DNA of 57,051 bases from Pseudomonadota bacterium (GTDB lineage Bacteria > Desulfobacterota > Anaeroferrophillalia > Anaeroferrophillales > Tharpellaceae), in contig DSCM01000006.1 in NCBI GenBank assembly GCA_011049115.1, forward strand, positions 1 to 57,051, written 5' to 3'. The notes beneath the pieces were generated by a model. The model did no database searches, was not told the DNA's origin, and was given only the letters and a program-made list of their open reading frames with translations. The position numbers and the translations under genes are program-made. Positions 26,326 through 34,087 of this stretch are shown here, piece after piece (the first letter of the stretch is position 1; each line of letters begins with the position of its first letter).

Positions 26326-26699
26326 GGCTTCCCGTTGGCGTGAAATCGCCCGCATCGCTTGCGCTCAAGGTTTGCGCAACGGTTTTCGCGGAAAGAGGTT
26401 TTACGGGCAGGGCCAGTTTTAGAAAGCCCGCAACCTTGTGGAAAAACGGATTCCCGCATTGTACACCCTTCGGCCGACCTAGTGTCAACGGACGAAAAGC
26501 ATTTTGGTGGCCAACGATGTTTCTCTCATAAAACCAAGGTTGCTTGCGGGGAGGGAACGAAAAGGAGAACGTCGGCGCGCCGACCGATTTGATGCCGATT
26601 TGATGCCGATGTCAGAGTGGCGCCGAAGATACAAAAAGGGCGGAGGATGACTCTCCGCCCTTTTAACTTTAATGGCATGGTTGCAAGGCCATTTTTTTC
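26326..26699. other. Intergenic region between binding-protein gene and tRNA-Gly
   Basis: The region holds the terminator at 26634-26664 and a short direct repeat (TTTGATGCCGA twice, near 26588-26609). The part next to the binding-protein gene should contain its promoter, but no convincing -35/-10 pair stands out. Confidence 0.45.
26634..26664 (-). terminator. Terminator of tRNA-Gly (symmetrical hairpin)
   Basis: AAAAGGGCGGAG (26634-26645) pairs perfectly with CTCCGCCCTTTT (26653-26664) around a 7-base loop. With A and T tracts at both ends it can work on either strand; on the minus strand it lies 36 bases after the tRNA 3' end. Confidence 0.8.
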
Positions 26700-26775
26700 T
26701 GGAGCGGGATACGAGATTCGAACTCGCGACTTTCAGCTTGGGAAGCTGACACTCTACCAGCTGAGTTAATCCCGC
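26700..26775 (-). tRNA. tRNA-Gly (anticodon CCC)
   Basis: On the minus strand the acceptor arms GCGGGAT and ATCCCGC pair fully. D arm ACTC/GAGT, anticodon stem TCAGC/GCTGA with loop TTCCCAA (anticodon CCC), and T arm GCGAG-TTCGAAT-CTCGT (one G-T) are all in place. The discriminator base is T, usual for bacterial glycine tRNA, and CCA is encoded at 26702-26700. It reads GGG codons. Confidence 0.96.
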
Positions 26776-26793
26776 GACGATTTCCAGCTGAGC

Positions 26794-26822
26794 TCTTTAC
26801 AATGAAGCGTGGCGGATGTCAA
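26794..26822 (-). promoter_or_regulatory. Candidate promoter of tRNA-Gly
   Basis: On the minus strand TTGACA (26822-26817) and TAAAGA (26799-26794) are 17 bases apart, placing the start of transcription a few bases before the tRNA 5' end at 26775. Confidence 0.5.
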
Positions 26823-26922
26823 TGTTTTTTCCTGGGTTTTTTGCTTCACAAAATCACGTTGATCGTGTAGAATGTAAAAAAAATAGTAAATCTGATGGGT
26901 TATAAATAGGCGGTAGTTTGTT

Positions 26923-28752
26923 TTGAAAAAAGAAGGAGGAATAAGCGCAGGTTTTTCAAAGTTGCTCCTGCGTGAGGTTGTCCCGGAGCTCTTCGCTCTG
27001 GGACATGAGGCTTGTGGCCGCCTGGAACCCTGGCGCCGAAAGTTGCTTGTCTGGCTGGATGAAATTGAAGGTGAGGCCTTGACCCGGTTGGCCCGAGCCG
27101 GTTCCGGGCGGCTGCGTCGGGTAACTTTGTGCGGCACGATTCTGCGTTCGGTGTTTTCCGTGCAGTCGGAAGAGCGCACCGGATTCAGTGTCGCGCAGGC
27201 GCTGTTTGATGTGGTTCGCGGATTGGTCCGGGAAGATCTCAGCCCGGCCTTTTATGCGGAGTTGATTTCCCTTTTTAAGGGGGTAGGCGGGATTGACGTG
27301 GAAAGCCATGCCGTGATCAATGATGACCATGGCGGCAATCAGCTGATCAGTGGTCGTGAAGCGGCGGTTCTGCGTTCGCGCCAACTTGATGCCATAGAGC
27401 GCAGGGTTGGGCGATTTATGGCGCAGTACGATGATGGCCTGAACCAGGAAGCGATAGCTCGGCGGCGCTTGCGTCGCGAGCGCCTGAAAAAATATTTCGG
27501 GGCGGATGAATCTCACTGGCAGGACTGGCGCTGGCAGCTGGCAAACATTGTGCAGGACGCGGAGACCTTGACCCGGTTGGTTACCCTTCGCCCGGAAGAG
27601 GCGGCGGCGGTGCGCCGCGCCCGGCGACATCGGCTGCCCTTTGGCGTGACTCCTTATTACCTTTCCCTGATGGATGATGAGGTGGAAGGCTCCCGAAGGG
27701 ACGCCGCGATTAGGGCTCAGGTACTGCCGCCGCCGGAGTATGTGGAAGGGGTGGTCGATTCCAGATTGGAACAAGGGGATTTGTCAGGACTGGATTTCAT
27801 GCGCGAGGAAGACACCTCGCCGATCGACCTGATTACCCGGCGCTATCCTTCAATCTGTATTTTTAAGCCTTTCAATACCTGCCCGCAAATCTGTGTTTAC
27901 TGTCAGCGAAACTGGGAAATTGAAGATGCCATGGCTCCCGATGCCCTGGCTGCACCCGAAAAAATCGAAGCCGCGCTCAACTGGATTACGGAACATCCGG
28001 CGATTCGCGAGGTTCTGATTACCGGGGGGGATCCGCTGGCGATGAATGATGAGCAGTTTGAGAGCATCGTGACTCGGGTGGCCGCCGTTCCCACGGTCGA
28101 GCGCATTCGTATCGGCACCCGGACTCCAATAACCATGCCGATGCGCATCAGTAACAGACTGGCCGACTTTCTGGGCTCCGTGCGCCGGCCCGGAAAACTG
28201 GAAGTGGCGGTGGTCACGCATGCCGAGCATGCCTATGAGTTGACTCCGGAAGTGGTCGCGGCGGTGGACCGACTTAAACGTCGTGGTATCGGTGTCTATA
28301 ACCAGTTGGTCTACACCTTCTTTGTTTCGCGTCGTTTTGAAGCGGTGTTTTTGCGTCGGCGTTTGCGTCAGGTTGGCATTGATCCGTATTACACCTTCAA
28401 TACCAAAGGCAAGGAGGAAACTTCCGGTTACCGGGTGCCGATTGCCCGGCTGCTGCAGGAACAATCGGAGGAAGCCCGACTGGCTCCCGGCATCGAGCGT
28501 ACCGATGAAGCCGTGTATAACGTTCCCGGTCAGGGTAAAAGTTATATTCGCTCGCTGCGTCATCGTTATATGATCGGTTTGGACGCTAATGGCTCTCGCA
28601 TTTATGAATTCTTTCCCTGGGAGGAAGGTATCGTCAGAGTCGCTCCCGAACCCTATGTCGCCCGGGATGTGCCGCTGCTGGAGTATCTGGAAAGGTTGGC
28701 CGCCATTGGCGAGACGGTGGCGGATTATCAATCAATCTGGTATTATTTTTAG
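26923..28752 (+). CDS. KamA-family radical SAM/PLP aminomutase, glutamate 2,3-aminomutase-like, with N-terminal extension
   Basis: 609 residues. The C-terminal 420 form a lysine-2,3-aminomutase-type enzyme: KKYFGADESHWQDWRWQL opening, radical SAM cluster C320-x3-C324-xx-C327 (CPQICVYC), LITGGDPL for SAM binding, and PLP-Lys539 in NVPGQGK. By eye, the two Asp residues that hold the lysine side chain in KamA/AblA are replaced by Lys495 (FNTKGK) and Asn533 (VYNVPG), the same pair reported for glutamate 2,3-aminomutase, so lysine is an unlikely substrate. Residues 1-185 are an extra domain I do not recognise. The frame opens with TTG at 26923, but a strong AGGAGG lies inside it at 26934-26939 with no ordinary start well placed after it, so the start is uncertain. 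It stands alone. Confidence 0.82.
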   Translation: MKKEGGISAGFSKLLLREVVPELFALGHEACGRLEPWRRKLLVWLDEIEGEALTRLARAGSGRLRRVTLCGTILRSVFSVQSEERTGFSVAQALFDVVRGLVREDLSPAFYAELISLFKGVGGIDVESHAVINDDHGGNQLISGREAAVLRSRQLDAIERRVGRFMAQYDDGLNQEAIARRRLRRERLKKYFGADESHWQDWRWQLANIVQDAETLTRLVTLRPEEAAAVRRARRHRLPFGVTPYYLSLMDDEVEGSRRDAAIRAQVLPPPEYVEGVVDSRLEQGDLSGLDFMREEDTSPIDLITRRYPSICIFKPFNTCPQICVYCQRNWEIEDAMAPDALAAPEKIEAALNWITEHPAIREVLITGGDPLAMNDEQFESIVTRVAAVPTVERIRIGTRTPITMPMRISNRLADFLGSVRRPGKLEVAVVTHAEHAYELTPEVVAAVDRLKRRGIGVYNQLVYTFFVSRRFEAVFLRRRLRQVGIDPYYTFNTKGKEETSGYRVPIARLLQEQSEEARLAPGIERTDEAVYNVPGQGKSYIRSLRHRYMIGLDANGSRIYEFFPWEEGIVRVAPEPYVARDVPLLEYLERLAAIGETVADYQSIWYYF

Positions 28753-28789
28753 TGGTCGCGCCGGTTCTGAAGCGAAGGCGTCTGTCCCT

Positions 28790-31700
28790 CTAGCCTTCCT
28801 TGATTAATTTGAGCAGTTCTCCGGTCGTGAAGCGGGCGCTCTGGTCGCTGGCGGAAAGAATCTGGTCGGCGAGGTTGCGTTTTTCCTGGTGCAGACGCAC
28901 GATTTTTTCCTCAATGGTATCCCGGCTGATCAGCCGGTAAACCGTCACGGGCCGGTTCTGGCCGATGCGATGGGCCCGGTCCGAAGCCTGATCCTCGATC
29001 GCCGGATTCCACCAGGGGTCAAGATGCAGGACATAGTCGGCCGCCGTCAGGTTGAGACCGAGACCGCCGGCCTTAAGACTGATCAGGAAGAGATGGGCCT
29101 GACCTTCCTGAAAGGCGCTGATTTCGGCTTGACGCCGCGTTTTTGGGGTGGAGCCGTCGAGGTAGCGATAGGCGATCTTCTTCTTATCAAAATAGGCGCG
29201 GACCAACTCAAGGTGCTTGACAAACTGGCTGAAAATCAGGGCTTGATGGCCGCCGGCGAGAAGATCGTCTATGATTCGGCCGCAATGTTTGAGCTTGGCG
29301 CTCTCAATCGTGCTTTCGGGCAGGACCAGACGAGGGTTGCAGGCCGCCAGACGCAGCCGGGTCAGCTCTGCCAGGACCTGAATCGAGGTCCCCCCCCGGT
29401 TCTGGTTTTCCTCGGTGTCGGCTTCTTCCAGGCGGTCGATGGCCTGGCGGCGAACGGCTTCATAAAAGTTACGTTCCGCCTCACTCATCTCCACCTGTAA
29501 AACGATTTCCGTGCGTGGCGGCAGTTCTCGCAGAACCTGATTCTTGTGGCGGCGCAGAATATAAGGCTGAATGATTTTCTGTAGAAGCAGCCGGGCCTCG
29601 GTATTGTTTTCCTGCTCGATCGGAATGGCGAAGCGCTGATTGAACTGGTCGAGCGAACCCAGCAGCCCGGGGTTGATGAATTGGAAAAGATTCCACAACT
29701 CCCCGAGATGGTTTTCGATCGGGGTGCCGGTGGTGGTCAGGCGAAACCGGCCCCTCAGGCTCATGGCCGCCTGAGAGCGCTTGGTGTTGAGATTTTTGAT
29801 TGCCTGGGCTTCGTCAAGCACGATAATTTCCCATTCACGGGCGGCAAACATCTTTTTTTCCTGTTGCAGCATGGTGTAGCTGCAGATCAGAAGGTCGTAG
29901 GGTTTGATTTTGTCAAGCAGCTCCTGACGATCGTTGCCGCCGAACTGAATCGGGTTCAGAATCGGCGCAAAGCGCTCACATTCTTTATGCCAGTTGGCGC
30001 AGACTGAGGTCGGCGCCACGACCAGAGCCGGCCCCCTGGCCGCCCGCGACAGAATCAGGGTCAGGGTCTGTACCGTTTTCCCCAGTCCCATATCGTCGGC
30101 CAGACAGGCGCCGAAACCCAGATGGGCCAGGCGTGCGAGCCATGAAAAACCTTCTTTTTGGTAACTTCTGAGTTCGGCCTGAAGCGTGCTTGGAATCTCG
30201 GGTTTGAAGTTTTCCGCTTCCTTGAAACGTTGCAGCTGCTCATGCCAGGAGTGGCTGGCTTCAACCTTGGGCAGGTCGCCCAGGATTTCGGCGACCTTGG
30301 CGGTGGCGGCCTTGTGAATCAGAAGCTCACCGCCCTCGTGATTGAGGTAGAAACTTAGTTCCTGGATGCGGCGCTGCAGGTCCTCGGTCAGGGTTATAAA
30401 ATGATTGTCGGCCAGCGGCAGAAACTGACCCTGTTTCTTTTTCATGCTCTGCAGCAGCTCCCGCAGGTTCAAGGTCTCCTTTTCATCAATCAGAAGCTCG
30501 CCTTCGATTTTAAACCATTCCTGATGCGGCTTTATCCTAAAGCGTAGGGCTGAAGGCCCCGGTTTTTCCTTGAGTCCCAGTTTTCGTCCCGCCGGCCATT
30601 CACAGATCAACCAGGCGGCTTCATCCGGAAGCCTTTTCTGAAGTATTCTGATTTCGTGCAGGATTTGCAGACAGCGTTCGATTTCCGTGATCTGCCAGCA
30701 GGCCTGGGCATTGTCTTCTCCCAAGCCGGGGCAGGCCGCAAGCAGAATGTGCCGGCGCTCCTTTTCAAGCTCAAGATCGCGATTGACGGCGCAAGTTTTT
30801 TCGTCAATCTTGGCGTAAAGATACTTTTTCCCTTCGCCGGGGCGTAACTGTGGCCCCTGGGGACCCAGCGGTTTACTCGTCAGCTCAAAACGCAGGCCGT
30901 CACCGGCAGGAAATATCTGGAGAAAAAGTTGTGCCTCTGAGACGGCTGGGGCCGAGCCTTCCGATGTCAGTGGCAGGTTGCTGTGGACAGGGAGCAACGG
31001 CAGTAGGGATTCCAGAAGGTCGGGAATTTCAGGCTCCGCTTCAGGGGGCATGGCGGAGCCATCCCGGCCTAGCAGACGGGCAATTTCCTCGAGCTGATGG
31101 TTGTTGCGATAAAAGGTGAACCGGGCTGAGGTTTCCTCGACAACCATGAAGTCGCGGCCGTTGAATTCAGGGTAAATTTGCAGAGATATTTCCCCGTCGG
31201 CTGCATTTTTGTCAACCATGATGCGAGTTTGTCCCGCCTGCAGGCTTGCCGGAATCTGGTCGCGTCCGTTGAGAAATAGATATGGATGTCCGGACAGGGC
31301 CGGAATCGCCCGGCTTTGTTCAAAGGTAAAGGTTTCCCCTTTGTCATCGGTTTGGCGTAGCAGGGACTGGAAAATCTGGTGATCCTGCAGGGTGAAAAAA
31401 TTGAAGTGTTCGCCTGCGAAAACCCTTCCCAGAGCGAGGTTGCGCCCCGGACTCCAGCTTTTATCCGACAGCGCTTTCTGGATTTTAGGGGTCAGGGAAA
31501 GCTCACCCGGACTGTTGTAGCTGATGAACCAGGCCAGTCTGGCTTTCTTTTCCGGCTCGGTTTTGCATTCATTCGCTGAGCTTTTCGGAGTCAGCTGTTT
31601 GAGGGCCGTCAGGGTCCGACGCCAGGCCGGTTCAATTGTGACCGACGGACTCAAAGGCTTGAAAGCGGTGGTTTCGGGAGGGGCGGTTGGGGTCGGAATC

Positions 31701-32977
31701 TCGGTGGTTGCGGAACGCTCTTCAAGCTGCAGCAGGTAATTGCACTCGATTTCAATCCAGGGGAAAAATCTTCCTGCCAGCAGTTGTAAGCGGCGCAGAT
31801 TTTCTTGCTCATGCGAATCGATCTGGCCGCTGAGCCAGTATGAGACCAGGGTCTGAAGCAGGGTGAAAATCGAGCGCAGAGGGCGTTTTTCAATAGCGGC
31901 AAAGCTTTTTTCAGCTTCGGAGGTCAGCCCCTGAAAAAGTTTGAGCAGGGTGTCGGCCAGGTGAAAAAGGTCTCGAGTAAAAGGGTTGTAGGCAAACTGT
32001 CGGGCTCCGGCAGCCAAGGTGGTCGCAGTTTCCATCCAGGAGGTCAGGTTGCGGGCCTGGCCGGTCGCCAGGATGTAGAAGAAGGCTATCGGCGCATCGA
32101 AACAGGCGCGGCCTTCGGGATTGCGGAGATGGGCTGATTCGAGATCCTGGTTGAAAAACCGGTTTCCTGCAGAAAAATTCCCCTGACTTGCGGCCAAGGC
32201 TCCGGCAAAGCCGCTGCCTGAGAAAATATCATGATGCTGGTGGCAGAGCTCGGCCAATTCGGGAAGACGACCGCTCAGCAGGAGCTTATGGGCGTAGAGC
32301 AGGATGAAAGGCCGGCTGCCGCTTTTGTCCGCCGGATAATTAGTGACAATGAATCTGTCTAGTTCCGGGGTGTCGACCAAGTCTTCAAGGGCGTGGGTGA
32401 TACAATCGTCAAGGGCGGTAAACTGCAGATGCAGAGGCAGCTTTACAAACCATTGTGGATCGAAAGGGTAGAGAACCAGGCTTGCGAAAGGATGGCGGAA
32501 CCTGGAATCGTAAGGGGCGCGATAAAATATCGGCAGATATTTTTGCAGGGTTTCCAGATCATGACTGTAAAGCGCCAGGCGGAAATTCCGCAGGGTTCGT
32601 TGGCAAAGCTTATGCTCATCGTTGTCCAGGGAGTGATTGTCGATATAGGATGAGCGAATCAGCTGGTGACAGAGATCAAGCGCTCGGCGCTCCAGGGGGC
32701 GGCGGGCGACAATTTCGTTGATTTGCGGGTGACAGCGGTTGTGGTTGTCGATGAGTCCCAGGTTTCTCAGCTTGCGCAGGGTCTCCGTAGCCCGATCCGG
32801 GTCCCACGGGGTGGAGCCCGGGGTTTTCATGGGCAGGGCTTTCATGATGCGAAAGAGTTCTTCCCGTGGGGTCTTACCGTCCAAGAGCGCCGTTATCTGT
32901 AAAAAATATTTTTCCTCTTTATTCAGTTCCAGGAGTTTTTTTACGGGGTCCTGATTTGTTACTTGGGTGTCAGTCAT
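28790..32977 (-). CDS. SNF2-family helicase/ATPase, long form
   Basis: 1395 residues. The C-terminal 460 are a complete SNF2 motor: RSYQKEGFSWLARLAHLGFGA, Walker A DDMGLGKTVQT near residue 960, Walker B IIVLDEAQAIKN, TTTGTPIENHLGELW, FSQFVKHLELV, LKAGGLGLNLTAADYV and DRAHRIGQNRPV. The first 900 residues are helical and poorly conserved; the stretch about 840-910 resembles the SNF2-associated bacterial domain. Such motors remodel protein-DNA complexes or associate with RNA polymerase (RapA/HepA). It lacks a nuclease or methyltransferase partner, so a defence role is not supported. It ends 37 bases from the convergent aminomutase gene and follows the dGTPase-like gene by 51 bases. Confidence 0.92.
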   Translation of the reverse strand: MTDTQVTNQDPVKKLLELNKEEKYFLQITALLDGKTPREELFRIMKALPMKTPGSTPWDPDRATETLRKLRNLGLIDNHNRCHPQINEIVARRPLERRALDLCHQLIRSSYIDNHSLDNDEHKLCQRTLRNFRLALYSHDLETLQKYLPIFYRAPYDSRFRHPFASLVLYPFDPQWFVKLPLHLQFTALDDCITHALEDLVDTPELDRFIVTNYPADKSGSRPFILLYAHKLLLSGRLPELAELCHQHHDIFSGSGFAGALAASQGNFSAGNRFFNQDLESAHLRNPEGRACFDAPIAFFYILATGQARNLTSWMETATTLAAGARQFAYNPFTRDLFHLADTLLKLFQGLTSEAEKSFAAIEKRPLRSIFTLLQTLVSYWLSGQIDSHEQENLRRLQLLAGRFFPWIEIECNYLLQLEERSATTEIPTPTAPPETTAFKPLSPSVTIEPAWRRTLTALKQLTPKSSANECKTEPEKKARLAWFISYNSPGELSLTPKIQKALSDKSWSPGRNLALGRVFAGEHFNFFTLQDHQIFQSLLRQTDDKGETFTFEQSRAIPALSGHPYLFLNGRDQIPASLQAGQTRIMVDKNAADGEISLQIYPEFNGRDFMVVEETSARFTFYRNNHQLEEIARLLGRDGSAMPPEAEPEIPDLLESLLPLLPVHSNLPLTSEGSAPAVSEAQLFLQIFPAGDGLRFELTSKPLGPQGPQLRPGEGKKYLYAKIDEKTCAVNRDLELEKERRHILLAACPGLGEDNAQACWQITEIERCLQILHEIRILQKRLPDEAAWLICEWPAGRKLGLKEKPGPSALRFRIKPHQEWFKIEGELLIDEKETLNLRELLQSMKKKQGQFLPLADNHFITLTEDLQRRIQELSFYLNHEGGELLIHKAATAKVAEILGDLPKVEASHSWHEQLQRFKEAENFKPEIPSTLQAELRSYQKEGFSWLARLAHLGFGACLADDMGLGKTVQTLTLILSRAARGPALVVAPTSVCANWHKECERFAPILNPIQFGGNDRQELLDKIKPYDLLICSYTMLQQEKKMFAAREWEIIVLDEAQAIKNLNTKRSQAAMSLRGRFRLTTTGTPIENHLGELWNLFQFINPGLLGSLDQFNQRFAIPIEQENNTEARLLLQKIIQPYILRRHKNQVLRELPPRTEIVLQVEMSEAERNFYEAVRRQAIDRLEEADTEENQNRGGTSIQVLAELTRLRLAACNPRLVLPESTIESAKLKHCGRIIDDLLAGGHQALIFSQFVKHLELVRAYFDKKKIAYRYLDGSTPKTRRQAEISAFQEGQAHLFLISLKAGGLGLNLTAADYVLHLDPWWNPAIEDQASDRAHRIGQNRPVTVYRLISRDTIEEKIVRLHQEKRNLADQILSASDQSARFTTGELLKLIKEG

Positions 32978-33028
32978 GGGAAATCTGTACTTATTTTCGT
33001 TGGAGGTGAGATGTCATCCTCTGAAAGT

Positions 33029-34087
33029 CTATTTAATGTTCCAGGGGTGGGGCAGGAAAAGTTTTTCGTAAAGCGAAAAAGCATAGCGATCGGTCATGCT
33101 GGCGATGAAATCACGTAAATTGTCTATGAAACTCGTGTCTTCCAGGTACCCTGGGTAATATTTCAACTGCAGTTCACCGGGTTTTTTTGTGAAATAGTGA
33201 TAAATTTCTTCCAGTAGTCGACTGGCCTTGACAAAATCACCGTAAACCTCAGGACTTTCATAAACATGGGCGAAGAGAAAGGAACGCAGGTTGACCATGG
33301 CCTCCAGTATGGGCGGGGAAATTTTTAAAGCGCCCGCCTCGGCCCGGCTCTGGTCGATAATGTCGGTTACCATGGTGTTGATTCGCTGGGTATGGCTTTC
33401 TCCCAAGATGGCGCGACACTCTTTCGGAATCTGGGACGCGGCAATGGTTTTGGCGCGAATCGCGTCATCGAGATCGTGGTTAACATAGGCGATGATGTCG
33501 GCTAGCCGGACAACCTGACCTTCGAGGGTGACGGCGGTATGTTCCGGCGCGGGAGAGATGATCTGCCCCTTGCCTTTCGAGTGCTTGATAATGCCGTCGC
33601 GGACTTCAAACGTAAGATTGAGACCGTGGCCGTCCTTTTCGAGAATGTCGACCACCCGCAAGCTCTGCTGAAAATGGTTGAAGCCTCCGGGGTGCAGACG
33701 GTTGAGGACTGTTTCGCCGGCGTGCCCGAAAGGGGTATGGCCGAGGTCGTGGCCCAGGGCGATGGCTTCGGTTAGGTCTTCGTTGAGAAACAAGGCTTTG
33801 GCGATGGTCCGGGCAATCTGCGCGACCTCCAAGGTATGAGTCAGACGAGTTCGGTAGTGGTCGCCGCTGGGGGCCAGAAAAACCTGCGTTTTATATTTCA
33901 GGCGGCGAAAGGCCTTGCTGTGAATGATGCGATCCCGGTCATGCTGATAGGCCATGCGGTAGGCGCATTCTTTCTCTTTTGTTTGCCGGCCGCGGGAGTT
34001 CTCGCTGAAAGCGGCGAAAGGAGCCAGAAGGCTCCTTTCCCGTAGTTCAAGTTGCCGGCGGATACAGATTTCCGTCTCAGCGTTCAT
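33029..34087 (-). CDS. dgt: dGTP triphosphohydrolase-like HD-domain protein
   Basis: A 352-residue HD-domain enzyme of the deoxyguanosinetriphosphatase-like group. It has RDRIIHSKAFRRLKYKTQVF, the first metal His in TRLTHTLEVAQIAR, the HD doublet in ALGHDLGHTPFGHAGE, and Asp in YVNHDLDDAIRA. It cleaves dNTPs to nucleoside and triphosphate, which helps balance nucleotide pools; short members like this are often annotated as dGTPase-like without proven specificity. Its start overlaps the end of the citrate synthase gene by 11 bases, so the two are probably co-transcribed. Confidence 0.92.
   Translation of the reverse strand: MNAETEICIRRQLELRERSLLAPFAAFSENSRGRQTKEKECAYRMAYQHDRDRIIHSKAFRRLKYKTQVFLAPSGDHYRTRLTHTLEVAQIARTIAKALFLNEDLTEAIALGHDLGHTPFGHAGETVLNRLHPGGFNHFQQSLRVVDILEKDGHGLNLTFEVRDGIIKHSKGKGQIISPAPEHTAVTLEGQVVRLADIIAYVNHDLDDAIRAKTIAASQIPKECRAILGESHTQRINTMVTDIIDQSRAEAGALKISPPILEAMVNLRSFLFAHVYESPEVYGDFVKASRLLEEIYHYFTKKPGELQLKYYPGYLEDTSFIDNLRDFIASMTDRYAFSLYEKLFLPHPWNIK

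Noticed and set aside
26588-26609. Direct repeat TTTGATGCCGA next to tRNA-Gly as an attachment site
   Set aside because: It is only two short adjacent copies, there is no copy of the tRNA 3' end elsewhere in the window, and no integrase is present.
28790-34087. Antiphage defence island (SNF2 helicase with dGTPase)
   Set aside because: No nuclease, methyltransferase or other defence partner is present, and the neighbours are citrate synthase and an aminomutase.
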